Source of the DNA: Symbiodinium natans
Lineage: Eukaryota > Sar > Dinophyceae > Suessiales > Symbiodiniaceae
Assembly (NCBI GenBank): GCA_905221605.1
Contig: CAJNDS010000262.1
Span: forward strand, 92,001-156,000
DNA: 64,000 nucleotides
Reading direction: 5' to 3'
The translations under genes and the position numbers were made by a program. The notes beneath the pieces are model-generated. The model was not told where the DNA came from. It was given only the letters and a program-made list of their open reading frames with translations, and did no database searches. Below are positions 40,078-50,400 of this stretch, in pieces. The first letter of the stretch is position 1. Every line of letters begins with the position of its first letter.

Positions 40078-43000
40078 TTACTGCGTTCCCTCAGCTTGGC
40101 GAGGCCTAACAAACAATGACATCTTCTGCTGTGCGCTGGCTTGGGGCTTAGCTTTGGCGTGTTTCCCACCAAACTGAACGCGAGGCTGCTGAAACTGGAC
40201 GTTGCTCATACTTCCACCATTGACAAGGGTTTGCGCTTGGGTAGCCAGCTTGCCTTGAGAAGTCCGCGATTTGCACTCACCCGCCAGGCTTTTATTGCAC
40301 TTCTGGCTGACCGGTGCATGTGTTCTGTCACACTTTGTGCAAACCCAACGGATTCCCAAATTCACCATATTATGGGAGGGGTGGATACCCCACTCTTCAC
40401 GCACTCGCGCCTCCGGCTGGTTGACGCAGTGCTGCTCCAAGACCACCTCCAAGTTCGTGAGGGTTTGTTGTACATACAACCCGCACAGTTGACATTTCAG
40501 TGTTAAATTCCGGGGGTGTTCGCTGCCTTTCTCCCATTGATGCCCGCGCTCCGGGTTTTTAAGCAACTGCCAAAGCCGCTGGCGTTTGTTGAGTTTGGCG
40601 CTGCCCTGCTCTTTTTTGCATCCCTCAGCTTTCTGCGAGGCTTCCATCTTCTCTTTGTAGTGCGCATGGTCCAGGATGAAGGGGAAGTCTTCTTCTTTGC
40701 GCTTCCGCAATATGTGGGCTGCGCGTGCACCGTACGCCAGGGAAAGTGTGCGCACCACATTGTCCAATTCTTTGACACGCCTCTTGTGCGCTGGGCTGTA
40801 AGCAGCCGCCGCCACTGCTCCACATACTTTGTCTGCCATGTCATTCGCTGCACGTCGCCACAACGTACCCGGCCCCATCTTCGCCAGGAATTCCTCTTCA
40901 GTTTTGTGGGACGGGACCCATGTTGCCTTGATACGTTTCCTGCCATTCCACACTTTGCTCCATTCCAGGTCATCCTCCGGCGGTTGTGTTTTTTGTAGCA
41001 CTTGGACTGCCGGCTTGCAATCCATAGTGACATCAATCAGATCCTCCGTGTGCTCCATTAGTCGGAAAAGTGCACGACGCTCCATGTCCACCACCGGCTG
41101 CCACGGGTAGACCAGCTCTGTAATCCGTCCGACTTCCACCAGGACACCTTTTGTCCAGGACATAGCCACCACTGCAAGGGCTGATGTTTGTACACGTGGG
41201 TCTATTCCTCCTGGACCTCCACTTGCGTCAGTGGCGAAGATCAAGCCTTCCGCTTCCACTTTTGCATCAGCTGCGAAGCATCCTTGGTATCGCAGACCTA
41301 AAAGGTGTTCCGGCGGCTTCGGGTGCCACACCGCCGGCTTTGGCAGGAGTGCCCTTGTCCACAAACACTCCCATGGGTATTTGTGACGCAAGTATTCCTG
41401 GAGCTTGGGTTCTTTGAACCCTTGTTCACGCCAGTAAGGACATTCCTTGAGGACATGCTCCAGAGTTGCTGGCATTTGGCACTTCTTGCACCATCCTGGC
41501 TTGGTCTCCGTGATGACGCCCGCGTGCCACACTGACTTTATACCTTCCATAAGGCCTGGGCTTAGGCCTCCCAGCTTCGTCAGCTTGTGATGCGGCGTCC
41601 AATCCAGCCCCTCTTGGGCACCATCGCCACCTGCCTGTCGCGCTATTGCAGCCCGTTTTTGTTCCTCAGGAATCCCTCAAGCCATTTGTAGGCGAGGCTA
41701 CCCATGCGTGGCTGGGTCCAATCAACGTTGAGGACACTTCCTCTCTTCCATTTGCCTGGGTCACTGGCATCCACCTTCAGATCCATTAAGTACGCCATGG
41801 TTGCTGCCATCGGCCCCGTGACCAGTGGCCAGTGGTGTTTGGCCGCACTCAACCTCTTCCAAGTGGTTTTCCAGGCCAAGTCAAAGTGGGCTTTTCCGCC
41901 ACCAATCCATGCACGGAAAACCTTGGCCACCACCTTGAAATGCTGCTTGTGGATTGTGCGCTTTGGATCCTGGCATTTCTTGGCTCCCATGTCCAAGATG
42001 GTTTCCAAACTCCCAAGCTTGTATTTACCCAGGTGTTTTCCTACCACTGTTCGGCGCCATTTCATTCTTTTAGGTGATACCCCCACAGAGGGGTGCCCCC
42101 ACAAAGCAACGGATGTGATCGCTGCCTTGACCACGCGGAGTTTAGTGCTGGGCGGCGGCCCCAGCCTGGACAGTTTGCTATGTCTCGCATGGGCTTTCTT
42201 GGCCCGCGTTGCCGACGTAACCAAGCGACGCTTTCGCCCCCCTGTACTGTCGACGCCCAAGTCACGCATCACGTCGTACACCTGTGGCTCATGAGGCAAC
42301 AGGAGTTCTCGCAGGTGCTTGCTCGCCTGGGTACTGCTGGCCACAAACCCTGTCTTCTTGGATGAAATCGTGAAACCATTAGCGTCCATCCCGTCCTTTA
42401 AGCTGCGGTAGACTCGTATCGCACTATCCGCCACTTGTTTAAAGGACTTATGCTGGATGTCAATTGAGACATCATCCAACCAACAATCCACGTTTGCCAC
42501 ATCTCGTCGCCTTTGGATCTTATCTATCACCGGGTGCAATGCCACCTTTGCCAACGATGGCGCCGCTGGGCAACCCGCTTGCACGCCATTCGTAGCTCTG
42601 ATGCCTGCCGACAGCACCCCATCCGCCACCAAATATCTGGCACCCATGTACACTTCCAGTGCCATCTTCAGGATTAGCGGTGGATATTGCAGGGCCGTTG
42701 CTGCCGTGATCAATTGCTGAAATTGGATGGTATCGAAAAAGGACTCGAGGTCCACAAAGAGTGACACCACATGCACACCATTTGTCTTCGCCACCTCATT
42801 TCGCAGTAGTCTGCCTACGGCCACGTCCAAGCAGCAACTGCCTGGGACTGCCTTGTCGTACGTGGCAGTTTGGGCATAGCCTGCCTGCCAAGTACTTACC
42901 AAATCCCATCGCAAACGGACCCAGGTCCTGTACAGGATGTGTAGCAAGGCGATTGGTCTTTCCCGGGTCAGATTCTTCGGCAGCATTGCTATAAGGGAGA

Positions 43001-45341
43001 CTGTCATTTGCTGCGGCCATGCTGCCTTGGCCTCACATTCATGGTAGAAGGACACAACGGCTTCAACTGCTTTGTCGTCCATGGCCTGCAAATGGTCAAT
43101 CCTCCAGCCATCCGGCCCCGGGCTCTTTAGTGCCAGTTTTTTGATCCTTGCCTTGACCTCGACAGGGTTCAGCGGCTCCACGCTGGCCGCTTGTTTTTTG
43201 GCTGCATCCTCAAGCTCCGTCATGAGCGAGGCCGATTTTGCCAACGGCTGGCCCGTCGTCCACACTGCCGCCCAGTGGTCTCGGCGAATGTGTGGCCGTT
43301 CCAGCATGTCATATTCCATGTAGGGTCTTTGTACCACTTGTTCTTCTTTTCGCAAGGCATTGTATAATGGTCGCATGCCCTTTTCCATGGCCTTGCTGAG
43401 CCATTGCTTGTACTGGTGGGCTGTCTCTTCCATATCCGCCTTTCTCGCGTAGCATTGCTGTTCGTCGATGCGCTTCAGAACAAGTCTAGCGTCCGTACCC
43501 CGGCCCAGGATATTCTCGAGCATATCCTCCTGGTTCTGCGCATCACCCTCGTAATACTCGCCGAGCCTGCGTTGGACCAGACGCGCCACCGGATGCGCAT
43601 CGCCATGATGTCTGCCTTGTTTGACCCATTGTTGGACCCTGTTCCAAAAGGCCGCCCTCTTGCCTGTCCAGACAACGTTCTCCGGGTTGTTGACCACCAA
43701 CTTCTTCCGGACAATCTCGGATTTAACACCCATGCCTTCGATTCGGCCTGTGATCGACCTCTCCACCCCGGCACTCAGGTGAGCGAATGTCTCACTGAGC
43801 TCATCTTCCATCTTGGGTTCATCCAGGATGTTGATGCTCTGTGTGTTTTGAACTGGTTCGTATTCCACCGTCTCCGTCACCAATGCTCCCGCCTTCTTCA
43901 TCTGGGGAACATCAGGGCTACTGCTCGGTTGGGCTACCCTCCAATGCATCGCAGCATGAGGCCGAAAAGGGGTTTCCCAATCCGTTTTCACTTGCAGGAT
44001 GGGCACCAAGCATTTCGCAACCAGCCCGTAATCAATTTCGTCCGATCCTTGGGCCGTTGGTTCCCCCACTCCTACAAATGCACCACCAACTTCTGTCGCC
44101 ATAGTTGTGCCCCTCATGGTATCCTGGGCTTCATTCCAATCTCCCAGCACCATATATGGCACTTTGCAGCCCTTGAGAAAGGCTATCAGTCTCGCCAGTA
44201 CTTGGATATTGTTTGGAGCCTGGAATCCGACCCCGCTCTCCAAATACAGACTGACGATGATCAAATCCCATCCTTTGTTTCTCATGGCACATGCCAGGAA
44301 GCCCGCTGGTCCTGACCCATACTCGGTAAGGTATCGCAGATTCCTATGTCGGGGTGCCACCACTGCCAGGCCTCCTTGTACACCCTTAATTTTTGTACTG
44401 CCTGGCATGCCAATGAAGGTGTATCCCATATCTTGGCAATGGCTCATGGCTTGCTGGATACCCTCCGTCTTGAGATGGGTTTCCTGCAGCACCACCAGGT
44501 CCGGTCCTAGTTCGTGTATCCATGCCGCTATGGGTTTCCTCCAGCTGGTGATGTTAGCCGCTGTGATTTTGATACATTCGGCCTTATCATCTTGGCGATA
44601 CCCACTTGCCACATCTGCCAAGATCCATTTGGCATATTGTGCGTCATGCTCCACAAGGGAACGAAGCACTTCGTGGCATGCTCGTTGTTGTAGCGGGTTG
44701 AGTTCCTGCTCTTCCAGCTTCTCAATGGCTTCGAGTGCAGCAGCCTCACTGGAAGCATCATATCTACCCACCACTTGGCATAGCGTTTGCCACTCCTGTG
44801 GCAGATCTTTTGGTGGTTCCGTGGGTTTTGCTTTCCGCTTCTTGGGCTTTTGTTTTCCTCTGCGACCCTCAGCACACGGCGAGGCCGAGAATCGTGTTTC
44901 CTCAGCTTCCTGCGAGGCCTTCATGTTCTCCCCTCTAACCGCTGCATGGTCTCTCATCTGTATTTGGCTTCCCTCAGCTTCTCGCGAGGCCGAATGCTCA
45001 CATTCCTCTTCGATGTCTTCCCTTGTTAAATGGAAGTATCTGGGCCCTGTGACCGCCCAACTGCTGTCCACAGCTCGGACAGGCTCAGGACCCCTCGTAA
45101 CTGGACTCCAGCTCTCTTGGCTGTCTTCCACTGTGCTGTTTGTACTAGGCACATGGGTACTAGACACAGCTTGACTGCCTTCCCCATGCGCCTGTGGCCA
45201 TACAATGTCCCCGTGACACTGCTTCTCCCCATTGAGACTCCTGAGACTGTCTTGCTTGCTTCTTTTGGCTGTTCGGACCAGGAGCGACTCTGAGGTGTCG
45301 ACCCCTCCACTCCTGTCCCAGCCTGAGGCTTCATTCGCCAT
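40078..45341 (-). pseudogene. LINE A copy 3 ORF2 with a 1-bp frameshift
   Basis: The coding sequence matches copies 1 and 2 until KWLEGFL. There one C is missing near 41668 (GTTCCTCAGG against GTTCCTCCAGG), and the frame ends in LRNKNGLQ. The remainder (RNase H and finger) stays open in the next frame to 40078. The N-terminal region has a deletion that brings the ATG overlapping the ORF1 stop (45341) into frame with ORF2, unlike in copies 1 and 2. Endonuclease and RT motifs are intact. Confidence 0.88.
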
Positions 45342-46302
45342 GGGCACGCGCCGGCGAGCGTTCGCGCCCCGTCGGCGTTGCCCTGACTGACACATCTCGA
45401 GACATGCGCATCGGCCCATACATGCCAAGTTCGGTTGGCAGGCCTGGCTCTCGTGGTCCCAAGACTCCAGTCCAGTCTGTCTCCACGACCTTGACTGCCA
45501 TCCTTGTTTTGAGCGCTTCCGCTTGCTCGTCGGTCAGGATGATCCCTTCCTTTTCCAGGTAGGACGCGACGTCCTTGTACGGCGAATCCTCCTCATCTTT
45601 CACGCAGGCTTGTACCTTCCTCTGTGCTTCCGCAACCTCAAGCTCCGTGGTCTGGATGGCCTGGCTGACTTGCGCAAGCTGCTTCATGGCCTGCTCGAAC
45701 TCGCTCTTGATCCTTTCCGTTTTGTCTTGAAGCCGGACCTTCTTCTCAATGAGTGATCTCAGCTTGTTTGTCGTCCTTCTGTATGTACCAACATGGCGGC
45801 TGAGCTCCTGCTTTGGTGTCTCATCCTCAGGCTTGTAATCCCCTGGCGGGGGAATACCCGCTGCTCTGAGCAGCCTTTGCACTGCGGGCTCAGCTCCCTG
45901 CCACACCGTTTCAATGGCCTCGTGGTACTCCTTTTGCGTCATGCTTTCGGTTTGCGATCCACTGCCTGGTAGTCCCGGGGGCCAATTGGGCCCCGGCTCC
46001 ATCGTCTGCGGCTTCCATCCTGCTTCTTCGATGGCCTTCTTTGCCTCCATAGAAAGCGTACCCCACGCCTTCGTGAGGGCTTGGTCGGCCATCCCTTCTT
46101 TGTTCTTGGCCTGTCTTGTCCACCATGTAGCGTCGTCCTTTGGCCATTGCCACTTCTTACGCTGGCTTGACCATGCTCGCTCACGGTAGGTGGCCTTTTT
46201 CCACGCCTTTCCGCAATGCCAGCAGTTCGGGTTGTAGTACAAGTCTTCATTCCAGACCCAACCCACCTCACAGTGGGCACACACAGTACAATGCTTCCCC
46301 AT
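45331..46302 (-). CDS. LINE A copy 3 ORF1: zinc-ribbon and coiled-coil protein
   Basis: 323 residues from the ATG of MGKHCTVCAHCEVGW. Same zinc-ribbon, coiled-coil and basic tail as copies 1 and 2, with conservative changes only (DKTERIKSEFEQ, AQRKVQACVK). Its stop overlaps an ATG (ATGGCGAATGA) that is in frame with ORF2 in this copy. Confidence 0.82.
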   Translation of the reverse strand: MGKHCTVCAHCEVGWVWNEDLYYNPNCWHCGKAWKKATYRERAWSSQRKKWQWPKDDATWWTRQAKNKEGMADQALTKAWGTLSMEAKKAIEEAGWKPQTMEPGPNWPPGLPGSGSQTESMTQKEYHEAIETVWQGAEPAVQRLLRAAGIPPPGDYKPEDETPKQELSRHVGTYRRTTNKLRSLIEKKVRLQDKTERIKSEFEQAMKQLAQVSQAIQTTELEVAEAQRKVQACVKDEEDSPYKDVASYLEKEGIILTDEQAEALKTRMAVKVVETDWTGVLGPREPGLPTELGMYGPMRMSRDVSVRATPTGRERSPARAHGE

Positions 46303-46335
46303 GACTGCTGCAGCCTGATGCCAGTCCCACCAGCA

Positions 46336-46507
46336 CCTCAGCAATGCGAGGCCTAAGATCCCCTCAACCGTAGTGAGGCCGAACTTTATGTGTCCTCAGC
46401 CGGAGCGAGGCCGAAACTAGCCCCTCCCTCTGCCGAAGCGAGGCCGAAAACACACCCTCTGCCGATGCGAGGCCAAAAAGTTCCCTCAGCACTTGGCGAG
46501 GCCGTAC
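46336..46507. repeat. Hairpin-repeat cluster, LINE A copy 3 5' UTR
   Basis: Six units as in copies 1 and 2. Confidence 0.8.
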
Positions 46508-46654
46508 TCAGGCAGCTATGTTGCTGGCAGCCGACTACCAAGCAAACACAGTGGTTTCGGTTTGAGTCCTGTTGGAGCCCACCCTTAGGTACAGTCTCCA
46601 GGCAACAGCACTCCCTACCTGAGCACCCCACCGGGGTTGAGCCGAAACTTGAGC

Positions 46655-46671
46655 CAGGTGAATTTTACACA
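46655..46671 (-). repeat. Copia 3' LTR, proximal 17 bp, containing the LINE target motif
   Basis: The minus strand reads TGTGTAAAATTCACCTG directly after the polypurine tract, then switches to LINE A copy 3. The 5' LTR begins with the same 17 bases and continues into TAGTG. The motif itself is 46655-46668. Confidence 0.85.
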
Positions 46672-46678
46672 CCCCCTC
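46672..46678 (-). other. Copia polypurine tract
   Basis: GAGGGGG on the minus strand immediately precedes the 3' LTR start, where plus-strand DNA synthesis is primed in LTR retrotransposons. Confidence 0.75.
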
Positions 46679-46707
46679 ATGCACAGATGGTCCTTGGGTA
46701 TTTCCCT

Positions 46708-47409
46708 TCAGTCCTTTCTTTCCTCCTGCTTCAGGATCTTCTTTCCAATCCTGACCAGAGCCTTTCCAAGCTCTTCCGGGTAGGTCCCAGACTCCTTCAG
46801 AGACTCACTCTTCGAGTGTTCGTGGTTTCCTGCGCAAACGTACGAAGACAGTTCCCACACGCAGGTAGCACTATTAGAAGCGAACCACCATCTCTTCCAA
46901 GTCTTCTCTTTCTTCTCGAAGCAGCACCTATCTACTAGACATCCTTGCGTCAGACCAATGCTTTTAGAGACTTCTAGAAATACCGTTTCCTTCCACAAAG
47001 AGGACCTTTCAGGCCATTCGTGGGTTAACAGCAAACCCTCGTTCGAGGAATAGGGGCCGAAGAGCTTCCCTATAAGTCTCCAGCAACTCTTGTGAATCTT
47101 TAGCGTCTTCCGCCAAAGTTCCAAACCTCGTCGCTTGCGAAAACGCAGGTACCTCAAGGGGCAGCCTGAGCTACAAAACGTAGACAAATGCGCAAAGACA
47201 CGGACCTTTCCCTGCTTCAGGACTCTTAAGATCTCTTCAAGAACAAGAAAGGTGTTCTTACTCAGAAGATTGATTTCCCGAGTCACTCCGAAGTACGCTA
47301 TGCCTTTCTCTCGAGCACACGCTCTCGCTATCGCACTCGACTCTTCGCAGCAAAGCTCCAGAACGACGAGCGACACTGTTCCTCTAGCCACTGCCGTCGC
47401 GGCTTCCAT
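46708..47409 (-). CDS. Methyltransferase-like ORF after copia pol
   Basis: About 233 residues from the ATG of MEAATAVARGTVSLVVLEL. The open frame extends upstream over the end of pol without an ATG. LVVLELCCEESSAIARA resembles motif I of Rossmann SAM-dependent methyltransferases, with the glycines replaced, and VFAHLSTFCSSGCPLRYLR resembles a motif IV region. A C-terminal CAGNHEHSKSE may bind metal. It lies in a different frame from pol, 32 bp after its stop, so it may need a frameshift or be a separate product. Methyltransferases in dinoflagellate retrotransposons are known, but this assignment rests on weak motifs. Confidence 0.45.
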   Translation of the reverse strand: MEAATAVARGTVSLVVLELCCEESSAIARACAREKGIAYFGVTREINLLSKNTFLVLEEILRVLKQGKVRVFAHLSTFCSSGCPLRYLRFRKRRGLELWRKTLKIHKSCWRLIGKLFGPYSSNEGLLLTHEWPERSSLWKETVFLEVSKSIGLTQGCLVDRCCFEKKEKTWKRWWFASNSATCVWELSSYVCAGNHEHSKSESLKESGTYPEELGKALVRIGKKILKQEERKD

Positions 47410-47441
47410 CCAGGAGCTAGGAACCTCCAGCGGAGAGGACC

Positions 47442-50400
47442 TTACTGCGTTCGAAGATACTTCTTTTCTTCGGAGATCGACGACCACGATTCTGGCTCGG
47501 TAATGAGGCCAGCGGCCTCACAAAGACTGACCAAATTCTCCGCAGTTGGGGACTTCGTTAGAGCATCTGCGGGGTTGAGTTTCCCCGGTATATACTCCAG
47601 CGTCAATCTTTCCTTGGCGACTAGTTGTTGGAGAAAAGCCGCTCTCAACTCTATGTGGCGGACTTTCCTAAGGAGGGTACTCATTTGCGCTATTGACAGG
47701 GCGCTTTCAGAGTCCCCGTACGCGTGCAACTGATATCGGCCTTCCTCCGAGTCAGAAGGCATCCCCTCCACCATCGTCTGCACCAACAGAGATATATACA
47801 ATCCCTCTCTTGCGATTTCAGTCAGTGCTGCTAGCTCGGCTTCTGCCGATGATAAAGCTACTGTCGTCTGTTTCCGACTGAACGTCTTCAAGCAACAGTT
47901 GTTCCAGGTCACAATTCCACCACTCACAGAGTTCAAACCCCAAGACGCGTCAACAAAACACGACACTGACTCTCGGTCCTCATCAGGGGCTAAAAGCTCT
48001 CTACGTGAGGGGAACACTTGGACCTTATGCGGTAAACCAGACACCCACCTCAGAACATCCCTCATACAAGCTTCGGCTGCTTCATTGGGGGCTGACTGGT
48101 GTCTTCCTAGAAAACCGCATACATACTGCAAATCAGGTCTTGAAAGCGACGCCCAGGCTAGGCGTCCCAAGGTACGCCTATAGCGCTCGCGCGCCTCTGG
48201 CGTAAGAGGTGTGTCCTGTCCTTTCTTGAGGAGGTCGGCATACCGCCGCTCTAATGGGGGAAGCTTCGGCGCCACCTTAGTGATTCCGTACTCCTCACAG
48301 CAAGACCTCAAGTACTTAGCGTCCAAGCCAAAGTATACGCAGGGCTCTCCGGGCTTCCTCCGGAAGATCCTACGTCCCAAGAAAGACACCTCACCTGGCT
48401 TTCCTTCCAAGAGTTCACCTGTTAGCTTAAGCTTGTAGCGTTTCTTCAGGTCTTCATACACCTTTCGAGCTTCGGCGGTGTTCTCGGCCCAAATCAACAA
48501 ATCATCAACATAAAAGAGGACAATCACCAAACCATTCTTGGTTTTCTTGCGGAAGATTGTCGGGTCCAAGATCTGTTGGAATCCTTGGTTGCCAAGGTAC
48601 GCCGATAGCTCTTTATACCAAGAAAGCGGGGCACTCCGAAGCCCGTTCATGGCACGAAACAGTTTCAAGAAGACCTTTTCGCCAGTCTTTGCGTTTCCTA
48701 TGTTACTCGGAAGCTGCACAAACTCTGGCCGCGCAATAGCGGCGTGCATGAAGGCTACCGAAACGTCACAGGACAGCACAGACCCTTTTCTACATAGAAC
48801 AGAAAGTAGGAGCCGCAACCCTTCCAGGCTGGTGGTCGGAGAATAGATCCCCTCAGCGAGCGTGGTGCCGCCCATAGCGGCAAAATCGCGGACAACAAGT
48901 CTAGAGCGGTAAAGACCAGGCTTCTTAACCGTATTGACCCAACGGCTCGAAAGAACTCTTCTTCCGCTCTCCTTAGCAAGTCGATACGCTTCTCGCTCGC
49001 TCACCACTTCTCCAACGTTGAACGACTCCAATTCTTCTAGTTCTAATTTCATGGACAGATAGAGGAGTTTGGGATCTAACAGCTCACCAGAGGTCTCTGA
49101 AACAGCTTGTTGGGGGACCTGACAACAGATTCTACTCCCTCCAAACTTAAGCTCAAAGGAAGACGCCGCTTGATTGCTCACAGCGCGGCAGTCAGGTCCT
49201 TCACCTAACTTCTGAAGATAATGATCCGTCAACCAATCAATCTCCATGTCCTCCATGTCAGGTTCAGGGAGATCGCCACCTGCTACCCCCTCATGACCTT
49301 CAGATCCCACTTCTGTGGGCTCGTAATCCGGGACATAATCAGGAAGCATTTCTTCATCCTCTGGGGCTTCAATCTCTTCTTCTTTTGGAACAATGGGTTC
49401 CGCAGGCGGTTCAAACAGCAAAGGCTTTTCGGGGTCCTGCGTATCAAGCACAAGAGGATTAGCTTTAGCTAACAGCTCCAACGTTGGGCTGTCGTACGTG
49501 GGTTCGTCCCGTTCAAAGATCCCACGACACGCTGGAAAGACCTCAATCTCTCCATCTCCTCCAATGACAGTTCCATACACACCTCCACCTCTAGGATGGA
49601 CGGGGCCCAGATAGCTCACTCGAACCGTCTTGGCTCCCCGGAACTTTTCTAGACGTCGTTTGGAACCGCCAACTTTGGCCTGCGCAGAACAGCCGAAGGG
49701 AAGCGTCCTAGTCCTTTGGACTATCTCCTCGTGCAACCTGTCTATTGCTGTGGTACTATTGTTGCTGTCAAAGTTCCACAAGTTGAAACTGCGTGCGGCG
49801 TACAGCAAACAAGTCTGCCACAACATTCCACCTAAAGGTAACTGCCAAGCAGCGCCACCTTCTTCAGCAGGTCGTCGACGCTTTATCTCCGCCTCTAGGT
49901 CGAGCCATATCGACCAAAATCCCTGCTTCATCGCAGAGACCTGCCTTTCCACAGCACCTTTAGACTGCGGACGGTATCCTGGCACAACATCTACAATCGT
50001 AGGGTTCTCGCGCCTCTGCGCCGCGACCCTCTCGCACATGGATATCAGACCCTGTTCGTTATCGCACCGAAACGTTAAAGTCTTTTGGTGCAATCCAATT
50101 TCGCGGATAAACCGATCGATATTGAATAACAAGTTCGGGTCGTGTAGTTCCATGGCGGGGATAGACATTGAGTACCGGGACGCAACATGTACAAGAAGAA
50201 GAACCCTCAGTTTCCCAAAATAATAGAAATCGACCCCAATGGTTTGATTCTCCTTCTGTAGCTGCCTCTTCAGTCTCCTGGCCGGGACTTTGCCTTTGCT
50301 AGAGCAGCAGCTTTCGCAGTTCACATCATAGGGAAAATGACCTCGGGATCGATGTACCTGGAGTGCATGGCTTCGCAAAGGAATCCTTTCTTCAATCTCC

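Larger units (their letters stand above)
38354..46654 (-). mobile_element. LINE family A, full-length copy 3
   Basis: 8.3 kb. Its 5' end (GCTCAAGTTTCGGC) abuts the first 17 bases of the copia 3' LTR directly. ORF1 and ORF3 are intact; ORF2 has one frameshift. As the outermost copy in the upstream direction it is one of the later insertions if each new copy used the upstream motif. Confidence 0.9.

Noticed and set aside
47410-47487. Earlier start of the methyltransferase-like ORF
   Set aside because: The extra codons have no ATG and overlap the end of pol; the first ATG is at 47409.
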